Shown here one piece after another: positions 1 through 8,337 of a stretch of 47,631 nt of DNA. The stretch's first letter is position 1; every line of letters starts with the position of its first letter. The translations under genes were made by a program, and so were the position numbers. The notes beneath the pieces were generated by a model. The model was not told where the DNA came from. It worked only from the letters and a program-made list of their open reading frames with translations, and made no database searches. The stretch lies in assembly GCA_938002665.1 (NCBI GenBank), contig CALLAE010000031.1:1-47631 (forward strand), read 5' to 3'. The stretch is from an uncultured Saprospiraceae bacterium (GTDB taxonomy: Bacteria; Bacteroidota; Bacteroidia; Chitinophagales; Saprospiraceae).

Positions 1-270
1 ATTCAATCAAGCAATGAAATGGTCAATGACACTTTATACCAGTTGCTTTATTATAAAAATCAGCATAAAGAATACTTGGATCATGAAGCAAATAATTTAC
101 TCGAATACTTAGTTGAAATCGGCCTTCATCAGTCAGCATACAATGTGAGAAGCGGAGAGCATATGAAGTATGATGATGTGAAGTGGGATAAAGCGCTGGA
201 AGATGTCATCAGTAGATTAGAAAAAGTTGAAAGTAGCTCTTGGCCTTGGTTTGAGGATGATTCTAAATGA
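1..270 (+). CDS. Hypothetical protein, 3' end only (5' end outside window)
   Basis: The reading frame is open from base 1 to the TGA at 268-270, so this is probably the C-terminal end of a longer gene; the ATG at 19 need not be the true start. The visible ~89 residues are charged and helical-looking, with a Leu/Tyr-rich start and an acidic, Trp-containing end (SSWPWFEDD). There is no signal peptide, membrane segment or motif that I recognise. It converges on purN, with only 13 bp between the two stops. No function can be assigned from this fragment. Confidence 0.55.
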   Translation: MQSSNEMVNDTLYQLLYYKNQHKEYLDHEANNLLEYLVEIGLHQSAYNVRSGEHMKYDDVKWDKALEDVISRLEKVESSSWPWFEDDSK

Positions 271-283
271 AGCAGATCAGAGG

Positions 284-859
284 CTACTCATTTCCCTTGA
301 TGACCTCCTCTATCACTCTAGCATAATGCTTGTGCTCCAACTCTAGTACTTTCTTGGCAATAATATCAGGCGTATCAGCGCTGTGCAGAGCCACCTTGTC
401 CTGAAAGATTATCTGTCCTTCATCGTACTCAGCATCTACATAATGAATGGTCATGCCGGATACTTTCTCGTAATTATTGAATACTGCCTGATGCACTCTA
501 GAGCCGTACATTCCTTTGCCACCATACTGAGGGAGCAGAGCCGGGTGGATATTCAGTATTCTTTTAGGAAAGGCCTGGACAAGAAACTCAGGAATCAATT
601 GTAGGTACCCGGCTAGGGCTATCATATCTACTTGGTATTCTTTCAGTAGGGGTAGTAGATAATCAGGGTCCTTGAATTCTGCATTGCTCAGGTATCTACC
701 TTCGATTTTATGCTTCTTAGCTCTGGTAAGTACGTAGGCCTCTGCTTTATTGCTCAAGATCAGAGTGACTTTTGCCAGTGGGTGATCTGTAAAGTGTTGT
801 ATTATCTGTTCTGCATTAGAACCACTTCCAGAGGCAAATATGGCAATGCTGTGGGGCAT
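284..859 (-). CDS. purN: Phosphoribosylglycinamide formyltransferase (GAR transformylase)
   Basis: Transfers a formyl group from 10-formyl-tetrahydrofolate to GAR in cytoplasmic de novo purine synthesis. The 191-residue length is normal for PurN. The N-terminal phosphate-binding loop GSGSNAE (residues 11-17) is intact. The catalytic trio known from E. coli (Asn, His, Asp) is visible as N103 and H105 in NIHPALLP and D146 in the YDEGQ segment, with the Gly-rich folate loop GGKGMYG (113-119) between them. It is the last gene of a minus-strand run, 17 bp after the DUF4835/PorD-like gene, so it is probably cotranscribed with coaBC although the pathways differ. Start ATG at 859. Confidence 0.95.
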   Translation of the reverse strand: MPHSIAIFASGSGSNAEQIIQHFTDHPLAKVTLILSNKAEAYVLTRAKKHKIEGRYLSNAEFKDPDYLLPLLKEYQVDMIALAGYLQLIPEFLVQAFPKRILNIHPALLPQYGGKGMYGSRVHQAVFNNYEKVSGMTIHYVDAEYDEGQIIFQDKVALHSADTPDIIAKKVLELEHKHYARVIEEVIKGNE

Positions 860-876
860 GTCTGTAAGCTGGGTTT

Positions 877-1773
877 TTATCTTATAGCACTATAACGAGA
901 AGTTCTCGACGGATCTATTCTGATCATCAGTTCATAGATTTTAGTCTGGTCACCTCTACCTGCCCCTTTAAAGATTTCTATGATTTCGTCTCGCTTGCAA
1001 TCCCCAAACATCTGTATGATACCACTATTCAGAATAGAAGAGTTGACTTGGTCCACAGCGGTGATAGCACTCATCATTACTGCTCTGGCTTTACCAGGAT
1101 CATCATACATTTTGTCTAGGCTCTTTATATGGTACTCGTGCATGGCTTGTCTGTAGGGTCTGCCTCTAGGGCTGAGTAATTCTGTGATGATATTGTAACG
1201 GCTGGTATTACTTTTAAAAGCAACATCCCATGCTGTACCCGCGGCAGCTGATTGTGGAACAGAGCTAAGGACGTTCTGTACAGTTCTAAAATGTTCGTCA
1301 CCACCAAAAGGAGCAAAAGAATCATAATCAAAACCCAACATCAAATAGGCATAGTAAGTCATCAATGATGAAAGTGGATCTATATAGTTATTGAAACTAT
1401 TCTGAATCGGTTGCAACTCTGTGTATGAGATGATCAGACCTTTGTCTACATAGTTCAGTACAGGTGATTTGTAGTTGCTTTGGTATACGGGTCTGATTGT
1501 CTGCATGAAGATGTCTGCAGAAAAAGAATTTGCTGAGAGGTCTTCTGTAACTGTAACATTGAGACTGCCTTCTATTTTTTCAAAATCCTCGAATTCATCT
1601 TCCGTCCACTTAGTATTATTAAAGAAGGCTTCCAGTTCTTTTTCCAAAGTCTGGAATACTTTCGGATCTATTTTGGTAGTCCTGCCAGCAGTGACTTGTA
1701 CGTCTAGGTTTAGTTCCTGACCAGATAAGCTAGGTGATAGCAGTACTAATAATAGTGGTAATAGATATTTCAT
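877..1773 (-). CDS. DUF4835 family protein, PorD-like (type IX secretion-associated)
   Basis: 298 residues with a cleavable signal peptide (about 1-18, ending LSPSLSG before QELN), so exported, presumably periplasmic. The body has the pattern I associate with DUF4835: an early helix rich in Phe/Trp/Asp, a central YIDPLSSLMTYYAYLMLGFDYDSF segment near residues 130-153, and a C-terminal region with multiple Asn/Ser and the ending SRTSRYSAIR. From memory, this family is annotated in databases as the T9SS protein PorD and sits beside coaBC in many Bacteroidota, as it does here. Its biochemical role is not visible from sequence. T9SS would fit the two sorting-domain proteins later in the window. 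Confidence 0.8.
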   Translation of the reverse strand: MKYLLPLLLVLLSPSLSGQELNLDVQVTAGRTTKIDPKVFQTLEKELEAFFNNTKWTEDEFEDFEKIEGSLNVTVTEDLSANSFSADIFMQTIRPVYQSNYKSPVLNYVDKGLIISYTELQPIQNSFNNYIDPLSSLMTYYAYLMLGFDYDSFAPFGGDEHFRTVQNVLSSVPQSAAAGTAWDVAFKSNTSRYNIITELLSPRGRPYRQAMHEYHIKSLDKMYDDPGKARAVMMSAITAVDQVNSSILNSGIIQMFGDCKRDEIIEIFKGAGRGDQTKIYELMIRIDPSRTSRYSAIR

Positions 1774-1804
1774 AAAATTGACACAAAGGTTAAATTGACT
1801 AATC

Positions 1805-3001
1805 TCAGTTCTTAACGTAATTATCTACCAAAGTATTGATTATATCCTCAGCTACTTTGTCTTTTGATTTCATTTCATAGGCCTTTCTCTCACCATTATT
1901 AGTGAAAATGGTCACTTTGTTAGTATCTAGTTTGAAACCTGCGCCTTTGTCTTTCAAAGAATTCAGCACTATGAAATCGAAGTTTTTCTTTTCTAGTTTC
2001 TTCTGAGCATAGTGTTCGGCATCTTTTGTTTCTAGTGCAAAGCCGATATGGATTTGGCTCTTTGTTTTCTGTGCCCCTAGTGTCGCTGCTATATCTCTGG
2101 TTTTGGTCAGAGAGAGATCCAGAACATCTGATGACTTCTTTATCTTTTCTGGTGCTGCTGACTCAGGTCGATAATCTGCTACAGCTGCTGCGAAGATAAT
2201 TACATCAGAAGAAGGATGATGTTCTGCTGTCGCCTGGTACATGTCTTCGCCCGAGGTTACTTTGACCACCTTGATTACTGGCTCTGTAATCTGTAAAGCA
2301 TTAGGCCCTAAGACAAGCACGACTTCTGCACCACGCTGTACACATTGCTTGGCTAAGGCATAGCCCATCTTACCAGAGCTATGGTTGCCGATAAATCTTA
2401 CGGGGTCTATCGCCTCATAAGTAGGTCCTGCAGTAATGAGTACTTTCTTTCCCGTCAGATCTTGTTCTTGCTGGAGGGCAGCAGTTAATTGTGCTACGAT
2501 ATTTTCCGGCTCAGCCATGCGGCCTTTGCCCATCAGCCCACTAGCCAGTTCACCAGTCTCTGCATCTATCAGCGTATTGCCATACGTTTCCAGTCGCTTT
2601 ATATTAGCTACAGTGGCTGGATGTAACCACATATCTCTATCCATAGCAGGTGCAAAATAGACAGGGCACTTAGCAGAAAGATATACAGCAGTTACGATGT
2701 TGTCACTGATCCCATTCGCCATCTTCCCTAGAGTGGTAGCAGTGGCAGGAGCGACGACCATGAGGTCAGCCCACAGTCCTAGTTCCACATGATTATTCCA
2801 TGCAGCACCATCTATGACATCTGTATGTACGGGATGCTTAGAGAGGGTAGAAAGAGTAAGGGGAGAAATAAAGGCGGTGGCCGAAGGTGTCATGATGACT
2901 TTGACTTCAGCACCTGCTTTTATCATGAGTCTGGTAAGTACGGCAGCTTTGTAGGCAGCTATACTTCCAGTGACGGCAAGGAGTATTTTTTTGCCTTTCA
3001 A
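1805..3001 (-). CDS. coaBC: Bifunctional phosphopantothenoylcysteine decarboxylase / phosphopantothenate-cysteine ligase
   Basis: Two-step enzyme of coenzyme A synthesis: the CoaB half joins cysteine to 4'-phosphopantothenate and the FMN-dependent CoaC half decarboxylates the product. The 398 residues match the fused Dfp form. CoaC half (1-180): flavin-binding GSIAAYKA, catalytic-type H71 in NHVELGLWAD, and the substrate clamp PAMDRDMW (118-125), where E. coli has Asn in place of the first Asp. The active-site Cys of E. coli Dfp (C158) is replaced by Ser in GELASG (S154); I think this is common in the phylum. CoaB half (184-398): ITAGPTYEAIDPVRFIGN followed by SSGKMG, then the KIKK lysine segment. 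It lies between rpoZ and the PorD-like gene. Confidence 0.95.
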   Translation of the reverse strand: MKGKKILLAVTGSIAAYKAAVLTRLMIKAGAEVKVIMTPSATAFISPLTLSTLSKHPVHTDVIDGAAWNNHVELGLWADLMVVAPATATTLGKMANGISDNIVTAVYLSAKCPVYFAPAMDRDMWLHPATVANIKRLETYGNTLIDAETGELASGLMGKGRMAEPENIVAQLTAALQQEQDLTGKKVLITAGPTYEAIDPVRFIGNHSSGKMGYALAKQCVQRGAEVVLVLGPNALQITEPVIKVVKVTSGEDMYQATAEHHPSSDVIIFAAAVADYRPESAAPEKIKKSSDVLDLSLTKTRDIAATLGAQKTKSQIHIGFALETKDAEHYAQKKLEKKNFDFIVLNSLKDKGAGFKLDTNKVTIFTNNGERKAYEMKSKDKVAEDIINTLVDNYVKN

Positions 3002-3042
3002 ATTTTAGTGTAGATGAGTGAAAGAAAACACGGGCTTGCTTT

Positions 3043-3393
3043 TTATGCTAAGTCTTCCTCTTCTTGTTTTTGGTCTCTGTATCTGTATTCTAGATTTCCG
3101 TCCAGAAATTCATTCATTGAAATAACAGCGGCATTAGGAAGTTTCTCATAGAATTTTGAAATTTCTATTTGCTCCTTGTTTTCCTGAATTTCTTCTATCG
3201 TCTCAGAGTTGACAGCAAATTCTTCCAACTTACCATGAAGCTCATGCTTGATGTCTACAGAGAGTTGTTTTGCTCTGCTTGCAATTATCGCCAGTGCTTC
3301 ATAGATGTTTCCAGTCTCTTCTATGAGTTTGGTCACATCTCTCGCTTCCGCATTAGGATTGATATTCTGAACTTGATTTTTGATATCTGTCAT
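3043..3393 (-). CDS. rpoZ: RNA polymerase omega subunit, Bacteroidota type
   Basis: Small subunit that binds the beta' C-terminus and helps RNA polymerase assembly. The 116-residue protein carries the Rpb6/omega-type core around residues 20-60 (TGNIYEALAIIASRAKQLS, the helix found in omega). The C-terminal half is acidic and specific to this phylum. The gene is translationally coupled to bamD: the bamD stop and the rpoZ ATG share one base (TAATG). The order bamD-rpoZ-coaBC is typical of Bacteroidota, which supports the call despite weak overall similarity to proteobacterial omega. Confidence 0.85.
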   Translation of the reverse strand: MTDIKNQVQNINPNAEARDVTKLIEETGNIYEALAIIASRAKQLSVDIKHELHGKLEEFAVNSETIEEIQENKEQIEISKFYEKLPNAAVISMNEFLDGNLEYRYRDQKQEEEDLA

Positions 3394-4196
3394 TATTGAA
3401 ATCTTTTTAATTCGTTATTGCAATATCTAATGATGTCGTCTATTTCTTTTTTGTTTTTTGAATCAGGGTATTTAGCCAGATGTTTTTCGCTTTTTTCAAT
3501 AGCATCTATAAGTCGCTCTTCCATCTTTTCGTAGACACTATTCTTTGCTAATTCTTCACTTGACTTTACAATCAGAAATTTTATTTCTTCTGATCTTTTA
3601 GTTTCAGGAAAGTCTTTCAAAGTGTTTTGGAGAGAGGTCATTGCGGCTTGGTAATTTCTTAAGTCGTAATATAGTTTACCCTGATGGAAAGACTTGTCTT
3701 CTAGCTTTAGTCTCAGTTCGTCCATTAGTGCATTACATTCTTCTACTCTTGTACTGTTAGGGTAAGTATTGATGAAGTACTGTAGTTTTTCTATCGCTGT
3801 CTGCGAAGGCGTCTGATCTAGTTTATAGTTGGGGGACATTTGATAATTAGAATAAGCTGACATAAAGGCCATCTCTTCTTTTTTTACTGAGTTGTAAAAG
3901 GTCTTAGTAAAGTTATCAAAGTAGTGCGATGCTAAGATGTACTGATCCATATTGTAGAAGGTGTACGAGTAATTGTAGAACACATCTTCTGCTTCTTTCT
4001 TTCCTCTGTAGAATGGAATTACCAGCTCATAGAGACTTTGTGCTTTCTGATAATTCTCCCCTTCAAAGTACTCATTGGCTGCAGCCAATATTTTTACAGG
4101 ATCATTACTGCTTCTGACTTGCTCATAAGCAGATTTACAGCCCGTTATGCAGAAGGCTGTAAAAAGGATAAAATATGCGACAAGTCTTAATTTCAT
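3393..4196 (-). CDS. bamD: Outer membrane assembly lipoprotein BamD
   Basis: TPR-repeat lipoprotein that works with BamA to insert beta-barrel proteins in the outer membrane. The N-terminus is a lipoprotein signal with lipobox ITGC (Cys20), and the 267-residue length fits. Helical TPR pairs run from about residue 35 to the end; segments such as YFEGENYQKAQSLYELVIPF and YDLRNYQAAMTSLQNTLKDF are characteristic. The 3' end overlaps the rpoZ start. A strong promoter match (TTG, 20 nt, TACCTTTG on the minus strand, 4235-4205) ends only about 9 bases before the ATG, so the mRNA may have almost no leader. Confidence 0.9.
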   Translation of the reverse strand: MKLRLVAYFILFTAFCITGCKSAYEQVRSSNDPVKILAAANEYFEGENYQKAQSLYELVIPFYRGKKEAEDVFYNYSYTFYNMDQYILASHYFDNFTKTFYNSVKKEEMAFMSAYSNYQMSPNYKLDQTPSQTAIEKLQYFINTYPNSTRVEECNALMDELRLKLEDKSFHQGKLYYDLRNYQAAMTSLQNTLKDFPETKRSEEIKFLIVKSSEELAKNSVYEKMEERLIDAIEKSEKHLAKYPDSKNKKEIDDIIRYCNNELKRFQ

Positions 4197-4204
4197 AGAG
4201 CCCG

Positions 4205-4235
4205 CAAAGGTAGTTTATTTTGCATGAATATACAA
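4205..4235 (-). promoter_or_regulatory. Bacteroidota-type promoter for bamD-rpoZ-coaBC
   Basis: On the minus strand TTG (4235-4233) is followed after 20 nt by TACCTTTG (4212-4205), which fits the TTG/TAnnTTTG consensus exactly. The bamD ATG begins at 4196, so the predicted transcript would start within a few bases of the start codon. Confidence 0.65.
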
Positions 4236-4339
4236 TGCCATGATTCTAACGAAAGTGCTGATTATCATGGTTTTATATAGCCAAAGTTTTATGATTTATT
4301 TAAGATAAGCTTGTCTTACCAAGCAGCTGAGTACTAAGA

Positions 4340-5824
4340 TTAGTTCAATTTCTCCACGATACTCCTATCATTCATTAGCCGAGGTACCTTATTCTGGCCT
4401 CCTAGCCGCCCTTGAGAGGCCATGTATTCTCTGAAACTGCCCGCTTGCAAAGGCCTTATTTTCAGCGTCTGGATAATGTTTCCAGAAAGTAGATCATGAT
4501 AGTAGATATTCTGTCGCGCTATTTCTTCATCAAGATCAAAGGCGATCATATCCAGTTGCTCCGGCACCTTGTCAAATTCTATAAACCATTCGTGATAAGG
4601 CAAACCACCCTCTGATGGATTCACCTGTGGCGCTACTGTAAATTCATTGATTACCAGACCATGACGCTGACCCACTATGGCTATCGCCTCCTCCACTTCT
4701 TTTGCAATCACATGCTCACCGAAAGCAGAGATAAAATGCTTGACGCGACCGCTCACTCTTATCTTATAAGGTGCTAGAGAAGTAAATCTAATAGTGTCCC
4801 CAAGATTGTAGGCCCACAGGCCAGCATTAGAACTTAGGATAAGCACATAGTCTTTATCCAGCTCTACGTCTTCCAAGGTTAATCTAGTAGGAGCTTCTTT
4901 ATGGATTTCTGTCAGGGGCACAAATTCAAAATAGAGTCCTGCATTTGTATTCAGCAGCAGGCCGGCATCTTTATAGTCGTTCTGATAGGCAATGAAACCT
5001 TCTGATGCAGGGTAGGTTTCTAGCGAAGGAATTTCAGTGCCGTGAAATTGGTTGATGGAAGCCCTGTATGGTTCATAGTTTACTCCTCCATAGACGAAGA
5101 GTTGGAGATTAGGAAAGATTTCTATGATGGACTTTTTGCCAGTCTTAGCTAGTAATCTTTCGTAGTACATCTGCACCCAGGGCGGGATGCCACTGATCAG
5201 TCTGAGATCTTGATTGTAAGTTTCTTCTACGATTTTGTCCAGCTTAGCTTCCCAGGGCTCTATACAGTTAGTAGAGTAGGAGGGGAGCTGACCGGGTTTG
5301 ACCCATGACGGAATTTCGTGATTGACGATGCCAGAGAGACGGCCAGTTTTGATGCCGGATTTGAGTGATAGTTCAGGAGAGCCAGAAATAAAAATCAACT
5401 TTCCATCAAAGACTGGTGCTTTTGTTTGGTGCACATAATTGAGTATGGCTCTGCTGGCTGTATCGATTTGGCTTTTGATGGAGGCCTTCGTGATTGGGAT
5501 ATATTTTATACCACTAGTCGTTCCTGAGGTTTTACCAAAGTATTTGGGTTTGCCAGGCCATAGGACATTGGTGTCTCCAGCTATAAGTCGGGAGTTATAG
5601 TCTTTTAGGTCTTCGTAGGTTCTGATGGGCACCTGTCGGGCGAAAGAAGAAGCATCAGTTATCTCATGGAACTTATGGTCTTTTCCGAACACAGTATGCT
5701 TGCCTTTGGCTAGGAGTTGCAGGAGGCAGTTGCGCTGATCTTTGATGGCATTTTGGCTATCGCTAATAGTTTTTGCTGCAGTGCGGGCTGCATGGAGGCC
5801 AATGATTTTTGACTTGATAGACAA
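4340..5824 (-). CDS. GH3-family (auxin-responsive promoter-like) acyl-adenylating protein
   Basis: 494 residues with the layout of bacterial GH3 proteins, members of the acyl-adenylate-forming superfamily related to plant GH3 acyl-amido synthetases. The nucleotide-binding loop GKTSGTTSG is at residues 97-105, followed by KYIPIT; a second conserved stretch, ETYPASEGFIAYQ, lies near residue 275, and the SNAGLWAYNLGD segment contributes the adenylate pocket. The C-terminal small domain begins after IRVSGRVKHFISAFGEHV. No signal peptide, so cytoplasmic. The substrate in bacteria is not known to me. The 12-bp gap to the upstream SH3 gene suggests cotranscription. Confidence 0.85.
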   Translation of the reverse strand: MSIKSKIIGLHAARTAAKTISDSQNAIKDQRNCLLQLLAKGKHTVFGKDHKFHEITDASSFARQVPIRTYEDLKDYNSRLIAGDTNVLWPGKPKYFGKTSGTTSGIKYIPITKASIKSQIDTASRAILNYVHQTKAPVFDGKLIFISGSPELSLKSGIKTGRLSGIVNHEIPSWVKPGQLPSYSTNCIEPWEAKLDKIVEETYNQDLRLISGIPPWVQMYYERLLAKTGKKSIIEIFPNLQLFVYGGVNYEPYRASINQFHGTEIPSLETYPASEGFIAYQNDYKDAGLLLNTNAGLYFEFVPLTEIHKEAPTRLTLEDVELDKDYVLILSSNAGLWAYNLGDTIRFTSLAPYKIRVSGRVKHFISAFGEHVIAKEVEEAIAIVGQRHGLVINEFTVAPQVNPSEGGLPYHEWFIEFDKVPEQLDMIAFDLDEEIARQNIYYHDLLSGNIIQTLKIRPLQAGSFREYMASQGRLGGQNKVPRLMNDRSIVEKLN

Positions 5825-5836
5825 GTTGGGTCAGGA

Positions 5837-6316
5837 TTAAAACTCTTCTATAAAATTACCCCAGGCCCAGCCTTCAGTTCCGGCGTATCTGATTTTGCAC
5901 CACTTACCTGCTTTGCCATTAAGGTAATAGGTTTTAGTATCATAGAACATGACTTCTACTTCTGAGTTTGCAGGGATTCTCATGACTACATTAGAGACGA
6001 GAGAAGGTTCTGATCTGAGATTCATCGTTTCGCTATCTACGATGATCATTCCACGCTTATATTTTCCTTGTCCCTGAAAGGCGGCTAATTGCTTTTCTAA
6101 ATCTGCGATGATAGAATCTTTTTCAGCAAGCTGTTTTTCATGATTCTTGATACCTGGATTGGGGATAACAGAGAAAAAAGATGATAGGACTTCGGTAGGG
6201 CTTTTTTGGGCTATAATAGAAGTAGTGAGCCAGATAGCGCAAAAGGCAAATAGCACAAGATAGACCCATCGGAAGATGGGATTCTGCTGTTTTTGACCAT
6301 ACCGTGCTTTAGCCAT
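5837..6316 (-). CDS. Membrane-anchored bacterial SH3 domain protein
   Basis: 159 residues: a short basic N-terminus, one membrane helix (about 15-36), a helical linker with a short coiled-coil look (60-78), and a C-terminal bacterial SH3 (SH3b) domain from about residue 88 to the end. The SH3b motif is clear: MNLRSEPSLVSNVVMRIPAN, then GKWCKIRYAGTEGWAWGNF. SH3b domains outside a membrane anchor usually bind cell-wall peptides, so the domain is probably periplasmic. It is first of the minus-strand run that continues into the GH3 gene. The exact ligand is unknown. Confidence 0.75.
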   Translation of the reverse strand: MAKARYGQKQQNPIFRWVYLVLFAFCAIWLTTSIIAQKSPTEVLSSFFSVIPNPGIKNHEKQLAEKDSIIADLEKQLAAFQGQGKYKRGMIIVDSETMNLRSEPSLVSNVVMRIPANSEVEVMFYDTKTYYLNGKAGKWCKIRYAGTEGWAWGNFIEEF

Positions 6317-6484
6317 AATTGGGATGTCTTGAAGGAATAGCTAGTCGTTCTGACCCTCTATTACCTATAGAATGCTATTACTCGCCTAAGATAGGAGTCA
6401 TAGCTATACTATCGAAATGCTAGTGCAAGAAAAATGCCATCTAACTTACTAAGGCGGTAAGCATTATTTAATTTAGCCTCGGAT

Positions 6485-7228
6485 ATGTTAAGAAACCTGT
6501 TGTTTTTATTAGTTATCTGCTTTGTAAGTGATTACTTAGGAGCCCAGATAAATGGTCCTTCAGCCTCTAAGCTTACTTCCTTTAATGTAATACCTATTCC
6601 TCATAAAGAAGCCGAGTTAGAACCCACATGGAACTATATGCGAAATAAAGGGCCTGTAGGCACTGACTCCATCATGATATCCACTAATCTCTCCTGGAGG
6701 CTCACCTATGGTATTGCAGAAGGGGCTGAGATAGGTCTATCTACTCCTTCCAATTTTTCTAGTCTTTGCATAGGTTCGAAAGTCAGAATATTCGAACAGG
6801 GAAAGACAGCTCTAGCACTGATGGGCGGGGTAGGTTTCAATCTCCAGAATGGTCTCATAGGTCCTGACCAGAGTTTGCTGAGTTATTATGCGGGCGGACT
6901 CATCGCTGCTTTTCAGTTGGACGAAAAGAATTCTATAGATGCCAATATTCAGGCCTATCACAATGCAGGTGGTGGCCCTACTAATATTTTTATGAGTGCC
7001 GACTGGGGAAGCTATGTGCTAGGGGATAAGTTTCAGCTGATCCTTAGTGCTAGTTATAATCACAGCTCTCTTAGTAAGGTAGTGATGATTAACCCTGGCT
7101 TTGCTATAGAGTCGGCTAAGAATTTTATCCTTGTGCTCAATCCTGCCATTACCGTGTCTGGCGCAGATCCTATCTATGCACCTCAGACTTTTGCGTTGGG
7201 GCTTTCTTATACTTCATTGTGGAGGTAG
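6485..7228 (+). CDS. Predicted outer-membrane beta-barrel protein
   Basis: 247 residues with a signal peptide (1-20, ending YLGAQ). The mature part alternates polar and hydrophobic residues with Gly-rich turns (for example LALMGGVGFNLQNG, LSYYAGGLIAAFQL), and ends with an aromatic residue (LSYTSLWR), as small outer-membrane barrels do. No enzymatic motif. It is transcribed alone, divergent from the SH3 gene, and followed by the repeat-bearing gene-free stretch. I do not recognise a named family. Confidence 0.6.
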   Translation: MLRNLLFLLVICFVSDYLGAQINGPSASKLTSFNVIPIPHKEAELEPTWNYMRNKGPVGTDSIMISTNLSWRLTYGIAEGAEIGLSTPSNFSSLCIGSKVRIFEQGKTALALMGGVGFNLQNGLIGPDQSLLSYYAGGLIAAFQLDEKNSIDANIQAYHNAGGGPTNIFMSADWGSYVLGDKFQLILSASYNHSSLSKVVMINPGFAIESAKNFILVLNPAITVSGADPIYAPQTFALGLSYTSLWR

Positions 7229-7250
7229 GGTGCTGAGGTATCTGTCAGTT

Positions 7251-7327
7251 GTCAACTCATCCCCGGCCCTTCTCTTGGAAAGAGAAGGGAATGCTGCCCG
7301 CTTCTTCCTTTTGTCAGAATTAGGATT
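7251..7327. repeat. REP-like hairpin repeat, copy 1
   Basis: About 77 bp, nearly identical to 7393-7468. The core is an inverted repeat with arms CCCTTCTCTT and AAGAGAAGGG around three bases (7266-7288), preceded by ATCCCCGG and followed by GCTGCCCGCTTCTTCC and TTTTGTCAGAATTAGGATT. It resembles interspersed intergenic palindromes common in this phylum. No T-run follows, so it is not an obvious terminator. Confidence 0.7.
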
Positions 7328-7392
7328 TGAAGGATTTTGGGATTTGAAGGATTTTAGGGACTTGATTCTGTCTTGAGTACGCTGAACAGGGG

Positions 7393-7468
7393 GTCAACTC
7401 ATCCCCGGCCCTTCTCTTGAAAGAGAAGGGAGTGCTGCCCGCTTCTTCCTTTTGTCAGAATTAGGATT
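7393..7468. repeat. REP-like hairpin repeat, copy 2
   Basis: Second copy of the 7251-7327 unit, one base shorter in the hairpin loop and with one A/G change after the hairpin. After this copy the text continues AATAAGATTTAAGGATTTAC, while after copy 1 it reads TGAAGGATTTTGGGATTTG, so both copies lead into GGATTT-rich sequence. Confidence 0.7.
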
Positions 7469-7700
7469 AATAAGATTTAAGGATTTACATGATTTTATAT
7501 CCCACTCCCTTTTCATACTGACCGAGGAACGAGCGGAAGTATCTTCCGTCTCGTCTATCGTAGCTCTTAGTCGGAGAACAATAGTCTGCGGGATGAATTT
7601 CCCTTCAGGGATTATAGGGTGCGGGAGGTAGAGACGAAAATAACTTTTGTACCTAGTTTATCATTGTAATTATTGTTCCACGACAACTTAGTCACAACGC

Positions 7701-7794
7701 GACGTAAGAACTCTCCACTTCATTGCATTTCGGTCGAGTTGACAAAGGGGGTGAGACGTAAGAACTCTCCACCTCATTTAATCATGGTCGAATT
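7701..7794. repeat. Pair of 40-bp direct repeats
   Basis: Copies at 7701-7740 and 7755-7794 both start GACGTAAGAACTCTCCAC, share TCATT, and end GGTCGA-TT; they differ mainly in a 5-base block in the middle. A 14-bp spacer separates them. No gene or palindrome explains them. Confidence 0.6.
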
Positions 7795-7845
7795 AGATTT
7801 ACACTTAAACTTATTAGTTGAAATTTCCTTTTTTGGAATTTCTCT

Positions 7846-7880
7846 TAAAAGAAAAGGCCCATCTCTCGACAGGCCCTTGT
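7846..7880 (-). terminator. Probable terminator of the Ig-like lipoprotein gene
   Basis: On the minus strand, after the stop at 7903, AAGGGCC and GGGCCTT can pair as six base pairs with one internal G-G mismatch around an 11-base loop, and TTTTCTTTT follows directly. Confidence 0.55.
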
Positions 7881-7902
7881 TCATCTTGTATGAAGATTTA
7901 TC

Positions 7903-8283
7903 TTATTGAATATTGAAAGTCAATGTTTCTGATACGACATTGCTGTCATCGTCAGTTGCAGAAAGATTTACACTGTATTCACCTGCTGTTAGAAGAGTAT
8001 CTAGAGTCAGGGAAATGTTGATAGGTATTGACGTTGGATCTACAATGTTAGAAAGGTTGAGATCTTCGTCAAGGACTAGTTCATTAGAGCCACTAGCAAC
8101 ATTGATTCTGGTGATAGCACTGTCATCTGTGGCAGTACCGCTGATGTTTAGTACATCGCCAGCTGCAAAAGTTGCCCCATCTTCAGGAGAAGTTATTGTT
8201 ACTACTGGATCCTCGCCACTGCTGCATGAGCTCATAATAAGTAGGCCTGTAAGTAGAAGACCGAAAGAAATAAGTTTTGTCAT
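7903..8283 (-). CDS. Ig-like domain lipoprotein (DUF4625-like)
   Basis: 126 residues: lipoprotein signal with Cys20 (LLIMSSC), then one Ig-like beta-sandwich from about residue 26 to the end. The PVVTITSPEDGATFAAGDVL opening and the GTATDDSAITRI segment match the bacterial Ig/DUF4625 pattern often found in surface lipoproteins of Bacteroidota. Probably attached to the outer membrane. It sits where a metal ABC permease gene would be expected, downstream of the ATPase, but is not a membrane protein. No specific function. Confidence 0.65.
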   Translation of the reverse strand: MTKLISFGLLLTGLLIMSSCSSGEDPVVTITSPEDGATFAAGDVLNISGTATDDSAITRINVASGSNELVLDEDLNLSNIVDPTSIPINISLTLDTLLTAGEYSVNLSATDDDSNVVSETLTFNIQ

Positions 8284-8337
8284 AATTTAATTTTTATTGA
8301 TAACGGTATTTATTCTGAAATTATTAATTCTTAATTG

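Larger units (their letters stand above)
7229..7902. other. Gene-free stretch with two repeat families
   Basis: Open frames here are short and Pro/Leu-rich or low in coding character, and I see no real gene. The stretch holds two ~76-bp repeats with hairpin cores (7251-7468), GGATTTGAAGGATTTTGGG-type low-complexity sequence next to them, a pair of 40-bp direct repeats (7701-7794), and a probable terminator for the lipoprotein gene that converges from the right. Confidence 0.6.

Noticed and set aside
7131-7376. 81-codon plus-strand frame after the barrel gene
   Set aside because: It overlaps the barrel gene in another frame and runs through the hairpin repeat; no start signal.
7903-8290. 125-codon plus-strand frame opposite the Ig-like lipoprotein
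   Set aside because: The minus-strand frame has a lipobox, an Ig-like pattern and a terminator; the plus frame has none.
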